From positions 4,216,001 to 4,280,000 of the forward strand of contig NZ_CP109181.1 of the NCBI RefSeq assembly GCF_036248275.1: a DNA stretch of 64,000 nt, written 5' to 3'. Source of the stretch: Streptomyces sp. NBC_01716. GTDB lineage: Bacteria > Actinomycetota > Actinomycetes > Streptomycetales > Streptomycetaceae. The notes beneath the pieces are model-generated. The model was not told the DNA's origin. It worked only from the letters and a program-made list of their open reading frames with translations, and did no database searches. The translations under genes and the position numbers were made by a program. Below, piece by piece: positions 24,172 to 34,073 of this stretch. Within the stretch, counting starts at the first letter, position 1. Every line of letters begins with the position of its first letter.

Positions 24172-24870
24172 TCGATCCGCCACGGGCTGCTGGCCCTCCT
24201 CGAATCGGGACCGCGCTACGGCTCCCAGCTCCGTACGGAGTTCGAATCCCGTACCGGCGCCACCTGGCCCCTGAACGTCGGTCAGGTCTATACGACGCTC
24301 AACCGTCTGGAGCGCGACGGGATGGTCGTCCAGGACGGTGAGGACGAAGCCGGCCACGCGCTCTACGCGATGACGGACGCCGGTCGCGATGAGCTGCGGA
24401 ACTGGTTCCGGTCACCGGTCGACCGGCGCAGTCCACCGCGCGACGAGCTCGCCATCAAGCTCGCGATGGCCGTCGGCGCACCCGGGATCGACATCCGCGA
24501 CGTGATCCAGTCCCAGCGCCACCACACCGTGCAGGCGATGCAGGACTACACCCGGCTCAAGGCCCAGGCCACCGACGTCTCGCCGGACAACCGGGACGAC
24601 GTGGCATGGCTGCTCGTCCTCGAACAGCTCATCTTCCAGACCGAGGCCGAGGCGCGCTGGCTCGACCACTGCGAGGCCCGGCTCGTCCGGCTCTCGCTGC
24701 TGAACGCGCAGAAGGAGAAGCGGCGGAAGAAGGAAGAGGAGAGCGCCGCCGGGACCGCCGAGGGGGCCGCCGCCGGGACCGCGACCGGGACCGCCGACGG
24801 GACCACCGATCAGCCGGCCCGGCAGCCCGGCGCCTCCCGGGCCGGCTCCGGCCGCTCCAGAAACCGCTGA
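24169..24870 (+). CDS. PadR family transcriptional regulator
   Basis: A 233-residue repressor. The winged helix is at residues 1-85 (MSIRHGLLALLESGPRYGSQ, then LNVGQVYTTLNRLERDGMV). A helical dimerisation region follows (AMQDYTRLKAQ, VLEQLIFQTEAEARWLDHCEARL). The C-terminus is a Lys/Glu then Gly/Thr/Ala low-complexity tail. PadR proteins typically repress an adjacent ABC exporter and release DNA when a toxic ligand binds. Here an ABC ATPase and FtsX-type permease follow, 88 bp downstream. The start codon lies in the operator-like repeat, with no Shine-Dalgarno sequence. Confidence 0.9.
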   Translation: MSIRHGLLALLESGPRYGSQLRTEFESRTGATWPLNVGQVYTTLNRLERDGMVVQDGEDEAGHALYAMTDAGRDELRNWFRSPVDRRSPPRDELAIKLAMAVGAPGIDIRDVIQSQRHHTVQAMQDYTRLKAQATDVSPDNRDDVAWLLVLEQLIFQTEAEARWLDHCEARLVRLSLLNAQKEKRRKKEEESAAGTAEGAAAGTATGTADGTTDQPARQPGASRAGSGRSRNR

Positions 24871-24958
24871 CACCCCACCCACCACATGCACCACACACAC
24901 CACAGACCCACCCACCGACGCGTCTGCGCACCAGATCCGCACCCAAGGGGGACCACCC

Positions 24959-25695
<737 letters not shown>

Positions 25696-25699
<4 letters not shown>

Positions 25700-28653
25700 A
25701 GAACTGGTACCACTCCTGGCGCGCCGCGATCCGCATAGCCCGCCGTGACGCCTGGCGCTTCAAGGGACGCAGCTTCCTCGTCCTCGCCATGCTCGCCCTG
25801 CCGATCCTCGGTGTGAGCGCCGCCGACCTGACCCTGCGCAGCGCGGACCTCAGCCCCGCCCAGCAGTTGGACCGCGACCTGGGGCGGGCCGACGCCCGCG
25901 TCAACGACCCGCGTATGGGCGGGGTTCCCCTCATGCAGAACCCCAAGGGTGACAACTACCAGCCGGTGAAGAGCTACGGCGACGACGAGCCGTGGCCCGA
26001 GGGCGAGACGGACATCGCCTCCGCCCTTCCGGCAGGCGCGAAGTCCCTCATCGACTCGGAGGGCACCGCCAAGCTCAGGACGACCCACGGACTGCTGAGC
26101 ACCTCGGTCCGGGAGCTGAAGGCGGCGGACCCGATGGCCGAGGGCATCATGGTCCTCGACCGCGGCCGGTTCCCGAAGAAGGCCGGCGAGGTCGCCGCGA
26201 CCAACGCTTTCCTGGAGAGCAGCGGACTGCACGTCGGTTCGAAGCTCACGGCTCGCGGACTCGACGCCGCGTACCGGATCGTCGGCGCGTACGAGGTGCC
26301 GAACGACCTGGGCACCACCCAGGTCAACGCTCTTCCCGGCGCGCTGCTGGCCCCGCTCGACAAGGCGCTGGCCGCCGCGGAGCTGCCCGGCACCGATACG
26401 TTCAGCACCTATCTGACCTCGGTCCCCGGCGACGCCGGTTTCACATGGAACATGGTCAAGGAGACCAACGCCAAGGGCGCCACGGTCACTTCGCGCGCGG
26501 TGGTGCTCGATCCGCCGCCGGACTCGGACGTGGCGCTGTACGCGAAGGAGGGCGCGACCGACCGCGGGAGCGGCTCCGCCAACGCCACCGAGCTCGCCAT
26601 CATCAGCACCATCGTCGGCCTCGCGATGCTGGAGATCTGCCTGCTGGCGGGCCCCGCGTTCGCCGTCGGCGCCCGCCGCTCCCGCCGCCAGCTCGGCCTG
26701 GTCGGCGCCAACGGCGGCGACCGGCACCACATCAGGGCCATCGTCCTCAGCGGCGGCCTGGTGATCGGCGCGGTCGCCGCCGTGGTCGGCACGGTGCTGG
26801 GCATCGTCCTGACCTTCGCGCTCCAGCCGGTGCTCGAAGGTGTGCTCGGCAGGCGCTTCGGCAGCTTCGACCTGCGTCCGCTGGAGCTGATCGGGATCGC
26901 GCTGGTCGCGGTCGTCACCGGTCTGCTGGCCGCGATCGTGCCGGCCGTGACCGCGTCCCGGCAGACCGTCGTCGCCTCCCTCACCGGGCGCCGTGGCATC
27001 CGCAGAAGCAGCAGGGTGCTGCCGATGGTGGGCCTGGGCGCCGTCGTACTCGGCGCGGGCATCGCGCTGTACGGCTCGACCGTGTCGGACCAGGCCATGA
27101 TCGTCGCGGGCGGCAGTGCGCTCGCGGAGCTCGGTGTGGTGGCGCTGACGCCCGCCCTCGTGGGCCTCTTCGGACGGATCGGCCGGTGGCTGCCGCTCTC
27201 GCCGCGGCTCGCGCTGCGGGATTCCGTACGTAACCGGGGCCGTACGGCTCCGGCCGTGGCGGCGGTGCTCGCGGCGGTCGCGGGAACGGTTGCCGTGGCG
27301 ACGTACTCGGCCAGCTCCGACGCCCAGGCCGAGGCCCGGTACGAGCCGGAGTTGCCGTACGGCGCGGTCGCGATCCTGTCCCCGGAGTCCGCCGTGGACG
27401 TCCCGTCGATGCGGGAGGACGTACGGAAGCTGCTGCCTACGGACGTACGGGCCGATGTGGACCGTGTCGTGGTCGGCACGAAGAGCTGCTCCATGTACGG
27501 GGAAGGCGAGGAGTGCGGAATGTACGAGCTCGTCACGCCCAAGGCGTACGAGTGCCCGCTCCGGTCGTACGACGAGTCGGGCGAGGACCCGACGGAGAAG
27601 TTCTCCAAGGCCGAGAAGCGCAAGCTCGCCACGGACTGGCGCTGCGTCCAGGACCTCACCGGCCTCGGCAGCTCGGCCGGCGAGATCCTGGTCGGTGACG
27701 ACAAGCTGCTCAAGGTGCTGGAGATCAACAATCCGGAGGCGAGCGAGGCGCTGGCCAACGGGCGGGCGGTCTCCTTCAGCAAGCGGATCTTCACTCCTGA
27801 GGGTGCCGGCAAGGACAAGGACAAGGGCGGGGCGAAGGGCGACGCGGGCGGCACCGTGGTCGCGCCGAAGGGCGGCGTCAACGGGACGATCGACGTCCGC
27901 CTCACCACCGCGGCCCAGTCCGAGGAGTCCGAAGAGGCGGGCGCGTCGGACGGCGCGAAGCGGCCGGGCACCGTCAAGGCGATCCCCGCCCACCAGTTCT
28001 CGGGCGGCGAGAACACCTATGGCGTCACGGTGATCATGCCTCCGGACGCGGCCGAGAAGGCGGGCATCACGACCGTCCCGTTCGGTTCCTTCTTCACCAC
28101 CGAGAAGCTGCCGAGCGACGCGCAGCAGCAGAAGCTCAACAGCGAGCTCGCCAACACGGGCGCCGATCCCTGGCTGACCATCGAGAAGGGCTTCGTCCCC
28201 GAGAACAGCACCACGATGCTGGCACTCGCCGTCTTCGCGGGGCTGATCACCATCGGCGCCGCCGGTATCGCCACGGGCCTCGCCCAGGCCGACGCGGAGG
28301 CCGACCTGAAGACGCTCGCCGCCGTCGGGGCGCCGCCCAGGGTCCGCAAGGCGCTGAGCGGGTTCCAGTGCGGGGTGGTGGCCGCGATGGGTGTCGTACT
28401 CGGCTCGGCGTCCGGGATTCTGCCCGCCATCGGGCTGCGCTTCACCGAGCGCCGCGCGGAGGACCAGATGTACGCGCAAATGCTGGACGAGGGGTGGTCC
28501 AGCGGTGAGCAGGCCACGGCGCCCTTCGTGCCGGTGGTCATCCCGTGGGAGACGCTGGGCCTACTGCTCGTCGTGGTCCCGCTCGGCGCGGCGCTCCTGG
28601 CCGCGCTGGTCACCCGCTCGCGAGGCGCGCTGGCGCGCAGGGCGGCGATCTGA
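25696..28653 (+). CDS. ABC transporter permease, FtsX-type (MacB-like)
   Basis: A 985-residue permease with two FtsX-like modules. One transmembrane helix lies near residue 35. A large extracellular region (about 60-290) follows, then three helices with the loop ARRSRRQLGLVGANGGDRH (residues 300-420). Additional helices (about 440-560), a second extracellular part (about 560-830) and a final FtsX module (about 835-985) end the protein. The cytoplasmic coupling-helix signature recurs as ADLKTLAAVGAPPRVRKALS. The second extracellular region contains Cys pairs (KSCSMYGEGEECGMY). Partner of the preceding ATPase. Confidence 0.92.
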
Positions 28654-28670
28654 CACCGGTCAGCGGGCAC

Positions 28671-28719
28671 AGGTGAGCCCCCGTGGGAAAGCGATTCGCT
28701 TTCCCACGGGGGCTCACCT
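28671..28719. terminator. Very long perfect hairpin after the ABC permease gene
   Basis: Two perfectly complementary 24-nt arms (beginning AGGTGAGCCCCC) flank a single T. There is no T tract. It lies 17 bp after the permease stop and 33 bp before bpa, so it is probably a terminator insulating bpa. A cruciform or a promoter-proximal role is also possible. Confidence 0.75.
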
Positions 28720-28752
28720 CGCATCGGCACCCAGGTGCGAGACAATGAAAGT

Positions 28753-29307
28753 ATGGAAATGCCGAGGAACGAACGGTCGCAGGAGAGCAACCCCCATGTC
28801 CTCGTGGTGGGGCAGGACGGGATGGCGCTCGGCGGCGGACCCGGGGACGACGAGCCGCGCGAGATCCCGGTGACGGAGATGGTCGAGCAGCCGGCGAAGG
28901 TCATGCGTATCGGCAGCATGATCAAGCAGCTGCTCGAAGAAGTGCGGGCGGCTCCTCTGGACGAGGCGAGCAGGGTACGGCTCAAGGAGATCCACGCCGG
29001 TTCGGTGAAGGAGCTTGAGGACGGACTCGCGCCCGAGCTCGTCGACGAGCTGGAACGGCTCTCGCTCCCGTTCACCGACGAGGCCATTCCGTCCGAGGCC
29101 GAACTGCGCATCGCACAGGCCCAGTTGGTGGGCTGGCTGGAGGGCCTCTTCCACGGGATCCAGACGGCGCTGTTCGCCCAGCAGATGGCGGCGCGTGCGC
29201 AGTTGGAGCAGATGCGCCGGGCACTGCCGCCGGGTGCCTCGCAGGACGGCGACGACGGCGAGGACCCGGGCGCGCACGGCGCGATCCGGTCGGGGCCGTA
29301 TCTCTGA
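28753..29307 (+). CDS. bpa: Bacterial proteasome activator Bpa/PafE
   Basis: A 184-residue DUF2587 protein that closely matches mycobacterial Bpa/PafE as I recall it. Conserved stretches are VEQPAKVMRIGSMIKQLLEE, APLDEASRVRLKEIH, and AQAQLVGWLEGLFHGIQTAL. The C-terminus GPYL supplies the HbYX-like motif (Tyr second from last) that docks into and opens the 20S proteasome gate. Bpa forms a dodecameric ring and delivers unfolded proteins without ATP. No proteasome gene is nearby. The ATG at codon 7 of the longer frame was preferred. Confidence 0.93.
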   Translation: MEMPRNERSQESNPHVLVVGQDGMALGGGPGDDEPREIPVTEMVEQPAKVMRIGSMIKQLLEEVRAAPLDEASRVRLKEIHAGSVKELEDGLAPELVDELERLSLPFTDEAIPSEAELRIAQAQLVGWLEGLFHGIQTALFAQQMAARAQLEQMRRALPPGASQDGDDGEDPGAHGAIRSGPYL

Positions 29308-29337
29308 CACTTCCGTCGGCCGGCGCGGGCGGTCGGG

Positions 29338-29367
29338 GTCGGTCTCCGAGGGGTCTCGGAGACCGAC
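29338..29367. terminator. Bidirectional terminator between bpa and quinone oxidoreductase genes
   Basis: A perfect 13-bp stem (arm GTCGGTCTCCGAG) with a GGGT loop lies between the convergent stops. Confidence 0.85.
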
Positions 29368-29385
29368 CGGGGAAATCCGTCCTCG

Positions 29386-30372
29386 TTACGGGCGCAGCAG
29401 CAGGATCTTGCCGACATGGTCGCCCGACTCCAGCGCGTAATGCGCCTTCGCCGCCTCCGACAACGGGAAGGTGCGGTCCACGATGGGCCGCACCTGCCCG
29501 GCGCCTATCAGCGGCCAGACATGCTCCCGTACGGCGGCGATGATCGACGCCTTCTCGCCGGCCGGACGTCCCCGCAGCGACGTCGCCGTGATCGCGGCAC
29601 GCTTGCCCAGGAGGGCGGCCAGGTTGAGTTCGCCCTTCAGCCCGCCCTGGAGACCGATCACCGCGAGCCGGCCGTTGACGGCCAGGGCCTTCACGTTGCG
29701 GCCGAGATACTTGGCGCCGACGATGTCGAGGATGACATCCGCCCCGGCACCGTCCGTGGCCTTCCTGAGCTCGTCGACGAAGTCCTGTTCGCGGTAGTCG
29801 ATCAGGATGTCCGCGCCCAACTCGGCGCAGCGCGCGAGTTTTTCGGGCCCGCCCGCCGTGACGGCGACCCGCGCGCCGACCGACTTGGCGAGCTGTATCG
29901 CCATCGTGCCGATGCCGCTCGCGCCACCGTGCGCCAACAGCGTCTCGCCGGGCCGCAGATGGGCGATCATGAAGACGTTCGACCAGACGGTGGCGGTCAC
30001 TTCGGGGAGCCCGGCGGCCGTCGCCAGGTCCACGCCCTCGGGTATGGGGAGCAGTTGGCCCACGGGGACGGCGACCTTCTCGGCGTAACCGCCGCCCGAG
30101 AGCAGGGCGCACACCTCGTCGCCGACCGACCAGCCGGAGCCCGCGGTGCCGGGGCCCAGCGCGGAGATCCGGCCCGAGCACTCCAGACCGGGGTAGGGGG
30201 AGGCGCCGGGCGGGGGGTCGTAGAAGCCCTGGCGTTGCAGCAGATCGGCGCGGTTGACCGCGCTCGCCACGACGTCGACGAGGACTTCGCCTTCGGCGAG
30301 TACGGGATCGGGTACTTCGGCCCAGACGAGCGCCTCTGGGCCACCGGGTTCCGGAATCGTGATCGCATACAT
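29386..30372 (-). CDS. NAD(P)H quinone oxidoreductase, zinc-free MDR family
   Basis: A 328-residue medium-chain dehydrogenase/reductase of the PIG3/quinone oxidoreductase type. Recognisable parts are NRADLLQRQGFYDPPPGASP, the nucleotide-binding GGASGIGTMAIQLAKSVGA (about residues 150-168), and ALLSGGGYAEKV. The structural-zinc Cys cluster of alcohol dehydrogenases is missing. It reduces quinones with NADPH by one-electron or hydride transfer. It is convergent with bpa. No operon partner is evident. Confidence 0.9.
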   Translation of the reverse strand: MYAITIPEPGGPEALVWAEVPDPVLAEGEVLVDVVASAVNRADLLQRQGFYDPPPGASPYPGLECSGRISALGPGTAGSGWSVGDEVCALLSGGGYAEKVAVPVGQLLPIPEGVDLATAAGLPEVTATVWSNVFMIAHLRPGETLLAHGGASGIGTMAIQLAKSVGARVAVTAGGPEKLARCAELGADILIDYREQDFVDELRKATDGAGADVILDIVGAKYLGRNVKALAVNGRLAVIGLQGGLKGELNLAALLGKRAAITATSLRGRPAGEKASIIAAVREHVWPLIGAGQVRPIVDRTFPLSEAAKAHYALESGDHVGKILLLRP

Positions 30373-30465
30373 GGTCGGAGGCTACCCCCCGGCTCTCCCG
30401 GCAGTACCGCCCGCGGGTTCGGGCTCATTTCGACCGGATTCGTGTGGGGGCCGGTGGCGGGCCGG

Positions 30466-31521
30466 TCAGTCCGACTTGCTCTGCACGGGGTTGGGATCCG
30501 CCCGTACGATCGTGATCAGCCGGTCCGTGAGCTGGAGCGGGCTGGCCGACGGGTCGTCGTACCCCAGCAGGCGGTGCCCACGCAGGACACTGACCACCAG
30601 GTCGTCCGTCTCCCGAACGCTCCGCCCCACCTCCGCCTTTATCACCGGCCGTTCGATGAGATCGAGACCGCTGCCCTGCTGGATCAGGTCCTCCATCACC
30701 GTGCCGGCGACGGGGCTGAGCACCGAGAGGCCGAGCAGCCGGCCCGCCGCGCTGGCGCTGGTGATCACGGCGTCCGCGCCGGACTGGCGCAGCAGCGGCG
30801 CGTTCTCCTCCTCGCGTACGGCGGCGACGATCTTCGCCCCGCGGTTGAGCTGACGCGCGGTCAGCGCCACCAGTACCGCCGTGTCGTCGCGCTGAGTGGC
30901 GATCACCACCTGCCGCGCCCGCTGGAGTTCCGCCCGCAACAGTACGTCGCTGCGCGTCGCGTCGCCGATGACGCCCACGAATCCGTCCGCGTTGGCCGCC
31001 TCGATCACCTTCGCGCTGGGGTCGACGATGACGATCTGGTCCTTCTTGAGCCCGGTGGCGCAGAGGGTCTGCATCGCCGACCGGCCCTTGGTGCCGAAGC
31101 CGACGATGACGGTGTGGTCACGCAAGTTGGACCTCCAGCGGTTCAGCCGCCACTCCTCCCGGGTGCGCTCCGTGAGGACCTCAAGAGTGGTGCCGACCAG
31201 GATGATCAGAAAGAGCACGCGCAGCGGTGTCACGAGCACAACGTTGATGAGCCGGGCCGCGTCGCTGTACGGGACGATATCGCCGTAACCCGTCGTGGAG
31301 AGGGTGACGGTGGAGTAGTAGACGGCGTCGAGGAAGTCGACCGAGTCGTCCGCGTTGTCGTGGTAACCGGAGCGGTCGATCCAGACGATGAAGACCGTGG
31401 TCGCCAGTACCCCCAGCGCCATCAACAGCCGCTTGCTGACCTGCCGCAGCGGCCGGTCGACGATCCGGCGCGGCAGCTTCACCCGGCCGGTGATCAGGTG
31501 TTCGTCGGCATGACGCGCCAT
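30466..31521 (-). CDS. Potassium channel with RCK/TrkA-N regulatory domain
   Basis: A 351-residue two-helix K+ channel. The first helix is LLMALGVLATTVFIVWI, the pore loop carries the selectivity filter TGYGD (about residue 75), and the second helix is VLVTPLRVLFLIILVG. A cytoplasmic RCK domain follows with Rossmann motif VIVGFGTKGRSAM and VIGDATRSDVL, then a TrkA-C-like end. It resembles MthK/Kch channels gated by nucleotides or cations. The ATG start is 20 bp after moeA. An in-frame GTG upstream would lie within the parS site. Confidence 0.9.
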   Translation of the reverse strand: MARHADEHLITGRVKLPRRIVDRPLRQVSKRLLMALGVLATTVFIVWIDRSGYHDNADDSVDFLDAVYYSTVTLSTTGYGDIVPYSDAARLINVVLVTPLRVLFLIILVGTTLEVLTERTREEWRLNRWRSNLRDHTVIVGFGTKGRSAMQTLCATGLKKDQIVIVDPSAKVIEAANADGFVGVIGDATRSDVLLRAELQRARQVVIATQRDDTAVLVALTARQLNRGAKIVAAVREEENAPLLRQSGADAVITSASAAGRLLGLSVLSPVAGTVMEDLIQQGSGLDLIERPVIKAEVGRSVRETDDLVVSVLRGHRLLGYDDPSASPLQLTDRLITIVRADPNPVQSKSD

Positions 31522-31538
31522 GGCGTCGTGGCCGGGAA

Positions 31539-31552
31539 GTTTCACGTGAAAC
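31539..31552. other. parS centromere site (ParB-binding)
   Basis: GTTTCACGTGAAAC is the perfect 14-bp ParB-binding palindrome used across bacteria, including Streptomyces, where many copies cluster around oriC. It overlaps the final codons and stop of moeA (TTC ACG TGA). No second perfect copy was seen in the window. Confidence 0.88.
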
Positions 31553-33014
31553 ACCCGTCGTCCATCGAGGCGGCGGCATCGCCCCAGGCGGCCCAGGGCA
31601 GGTCGAGGACCTCCAGCTCGTCGCCCGGACGTGCGCCGCCCGGCGGGACGACCGCGAGCCCGTCGGCGACGGCGATGCCGCGCAGCATGGCGGGACCGTT
31701 GTAGCGCAGCGGCACGAGCCGGTCGTCGCGGTGGACGAAGGGCACGAGCCGGGTGTCCTGGGGATGGCCGTGCACCTCGTCCCGTACCGGCGCGTGGTAC
31801 GCGGGCGCCGGCGCCCGTCCGCCCAGGGCCCGCAGCAGCGGCTCGGCCAGCGTCAGCAGTCCTGATACGGCGGCGAGCGGATTGCCCGGGAGGCCCACCA
31901 GATGGCGGCCGGAGGCGAGCCTGGCCAGCAGCATGGGGTGGCCGGGGCGTACGGCGACGCCGTCCACGAGCAGTTCGGCGCCCGCCTTGCTGAGCACGGG
32001 GTGGACATGATCGACGGGACCGCCGGCCGTACCGCCCGTGGTGAGGACCAGATCGGCCTCGGACTCGGTGACCGCGCGGTACAGGGCGCGTTCGTCGTCG
32101 GCGACCCGGCGGGTGTCGATGACCTCGGCGCCGAGCGCGCGCAGCCAGGGCGCGATCATCGGGCCGAGCGCGTCGCGGATGAGGCCGTCGTGGGGCATTC
32201 CGCGGACGAGGAGTTCGTCGCCGAGGACCAGGATGTCGACGGTCGGGCGACGGGCGGTGAGCAGTTCGTCGTAACCGGCGGCGGCGGCCAGGCCGAGCAC
32301 CGCGGGGGTCACGACGGCGCCGGCGGGCAGGAGTTGGTCGCCGGAGCGGCACTCCTGGGCGCGGGGGCGGATGTCCTGGCCGTGGGTCACCTCGCGGTCG
32401 GCGTGGAGATGACCGGTGGTGTCGGTGCGGGCGTGCTCGCTGCGGATCACGGCGGTGGTGTCGGGCGGGACCCGGGCGCCGGTGGCGATCCGTACCGCTG
32501 TGCCGTCGGGGAGCGGGGTGGTGGCGGCGTGCCCGGCGAGGATGCCGGTGGTGGGGGCGGCCGGCGCGGGGTCGTCGGGGTCCAGGGCGTCGGGGTCCGC
32601 CGGTCCTAGGGACCAGGGGCCCGGTCCGGACACCGCCCAGCCGTCCATCGCGGAAGTGTCGAAGGACGGCAGGTCGGTGAGGGCGGTCAGGGGCTCGGCA
32701 AGGACATGCCCCAGGGCCTGTTCGAGGGGGACGCGCCGGGTGCGGGTGGTGGTCGCGGTGGGGGTCTTGGGGGTGGTGGAGGTCTTGGGGGCGGTGGCCG
32801 CCGTACGGCCCGAACGAGCCGCGATAGCACGGGCATCGGCCCACGGGGTGGCGTGGTGCCTGCCCCTGCCTTCGGGCTTCACCGGCGCGGAGCTGTGGCC
32901 GGATCCGTGGTGCGAGTCGGCGCCGGACCGGTCTCCCGGGCCCGCGTCCGGCTGCCTGCCGAACAGCGCGAGGACGTCCTCGACGCCGTCCACCTCGGGG
33001 TCCTGGGCCGTCAT
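31542..33014 (-). CDS. moeA: Molybdopterin molybdenumtransferase MoeA-like
   Basis: A 490-residue MoeA-type protein, which inserts molybdate into adenylated molybdopterin. After an unusual disordered N-terminal extension of about 100 residues, the core shows FDTSAMDGWAV, ECRSGDQLLPAGAVV (usually REVGED/SGxD context), VDILVLGDELLV, the molybdopterin-binding TTGGTAGGPVDHV, and VGLPGNPLAAVSGLL. The ATG overlaps the stop of the upstream MobA-like gene (ATGA), so both are one operon. Its stop codon lies inside a parS site. Confidence 0.88.
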   Translation of the reverse strand: MTAQDPEVDGVEDVLALFGRQPDAGPGDRSGADSHHGSGHSSAPVKPEGRGRHHATPWADARAIAARSGRTAATAPKTSTTPKTPTATTTRTRRVPLEQALGHVLAEPLTALTDLPSFDTSAMDGWAVSGPGPWSLGPADPDALDPDDPAPAAPTTGILAGHAATTPLPDGTAVRIATGARVPPDTTAVIRSEHARTDTTGHLHADREVTHGQDIRPRAQECRSGDQLLPAGAVVTPAVLGLAAAAGYDELLTARRPTVDILVLGDELLVRGMPHDGLIRDALGPMIAPWLRALGAEVIDTRRVADDERALYRAVTESEADLVLTTGGTAGGPVDHVHPVLSKAGAELLVDGVAVRPGHPMLLARLASGRHLVGLPGNPLAAVSGLLTLAEPLLRALGGRAPAPAYHAPVRDEVHGHPQDTRLVPFVHRDDRLVPLRYNGPAMLRGIAVADGLAVVPPGGARPGDELEVLDLPWAAWGDAAASMDDGCFT

Positions 33015-33922
33015 CCGGCCTCGGCCCCCTCGGCCTTGCCGCCGCCCTCGGCCTTGCCGTCCGTCGCGTCCGTCTCCTCGGCCCAGCGCAGGGCGAGCAC
33101 CGTGGCCTTCCGGGACGCCTCTGCCACCGCCTCGGGACCTCCGCCGCCGGCCGCCGCACGGCCCGCCGCGTACCCGACCAGAAAGGTCGTCAGCGGCGCG
33201 GCCGGCCGGGCCACACCGTGCGCGGCGTCGCGGGCGAGATCGAGCAGGACCTTGATGTCGACGTCGAGTTCGAGGCCGAGTTCGTCCTTGACTGCGGTAA
33301 TCCATTCGTCCAGCACGGTTCCATGCTCCCTGATGCGTGCGCGCGCCGTGGAGATGTCTTCCCAGGTGTCGCAGTCGAAGGATGCGAGCGGGTCGGTGTC
33401 CGCGGCGACACGGGCGAGGTCGAGTTCACTGGTCAGCAGTCGGAGCGGCAGCCCGGCGAGGCTGCCGTACTCGGTGGCGAGGAGGGCGATCTCGCGGCGC
33501 AGCGGCTCCGTGCGGTACGCCGCGACCAGCGGCTGGTCGCGGCCGTCCGCGTCGGTGAGTAGCGCGCCCTCGCGTGCGGCGTCCGCGGCGAGTACGTCCA
33601 GGAGCCGGTGCGTCGTCTGCCGTGTCAGGAAGGGCAGGTCGGCGGAGAGCACGAGCACGGTGTCCGCGTCGACCTGCCGTACGCCCGCGTCGAGCGCGGC
33701 GACCGGGCCGCCGCCCGGCGGCTCCTCGCGTGCCCAGCGCACCGGCCGCGCCGTGGGCCGCCGGCCGCCCACGACCACGGTCCGCGCGGCATCGCCGCAG
33801 GCTCCGAGCACCCGGTCGAGCAGCGCCCGGCCGCCGACGCTGACGGCGGGCTTGTCGATTCCGCCGAGCCGCTTCGCGGCACCTCCGGCGAGCACGATGG
33901 CGTCATGGGCGGTCATGGTCAT
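33011..33922 (-). CDS. MobA-like NTP transferase fused to a DUF6457 domain
   Basis: A 303-residue two-domain protein. Residues 1-200 form a MobA-type molybdopterin guanylyltransferase: AIVLAGGAAKRLGGIDKP, VVGGRRP, and LVLSADLPFL, which would attach GMP to molybdenum cofactor. Residues about 210-290 match the DUF6457 helical domain (LDEWITAVKDELGLELDVD, LVGYAAGRAAAGGG), which is often fused to MobA in actinobacteria. It precedes moeA with a 4-bp overlap, giving a Mo-cofactor operon. ATG1 and ATG3 are both possible. Confidence 0.87.
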   Translation of the reverse strand: MTMTAHDAIVLAGGAAKRLGGIDKPAVSVGGRALLDRVLGACGDAARTVVVGGRRPTARPVRWAREEPPGGGPVAALDAGVRQVDADTVLVLSADLPFLTRQTTHRLLDVLAADAAREGALLTDADGRDQPLVAAYRTEPLRREIALLATEYGSLAGLPLRLLTSELDLARVAADTDPLASFDCDTWEDISTARARIREHGTVLDEWITAVKDELGLELDVDIKVLLDLARDAAHGVARPAAPLTTFLVGYAAGRAAAGGGGPEAVAEASRKATVLALRWAEETDATDGKAEGGGKAEGAEAG

Positions 33923-33981
33923 GGCTGAAGTATGGTCCGCGATCGGGTGTCCGACGCATGTGATGTCGGACCGTGATGTAC

Positions 33982-34043
33982 GACCGTGATCTTGACCGGT
34001 GCGGACCGTGATCCTGGCCGGTGCGGACCGTGATCCTGGGCCC
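33982..34043. repeat. 22-bp tandem repeat upstream of the MobA-like gene
   Basis: Nearly three copies of GACCGTGATCCTGGCCGGTGCG (first copy slightly different) lie in the 151-bp gap between bkdC copy 2 and the MobA-like gene. A partial extra copy starts at 33969. They may be regulatory or only slippage products. Confidence 0.7.
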
Positions 34044-34073
34044 CGTGCCGGGCGCGGTCCACCCGGGCGTGGC

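Noticed and set aside
31542..33159. Long open frames running upstream of the K+ channel gene
   Set aside because: They read through moeA in another frame; the channel has a proper ATG at 31521.
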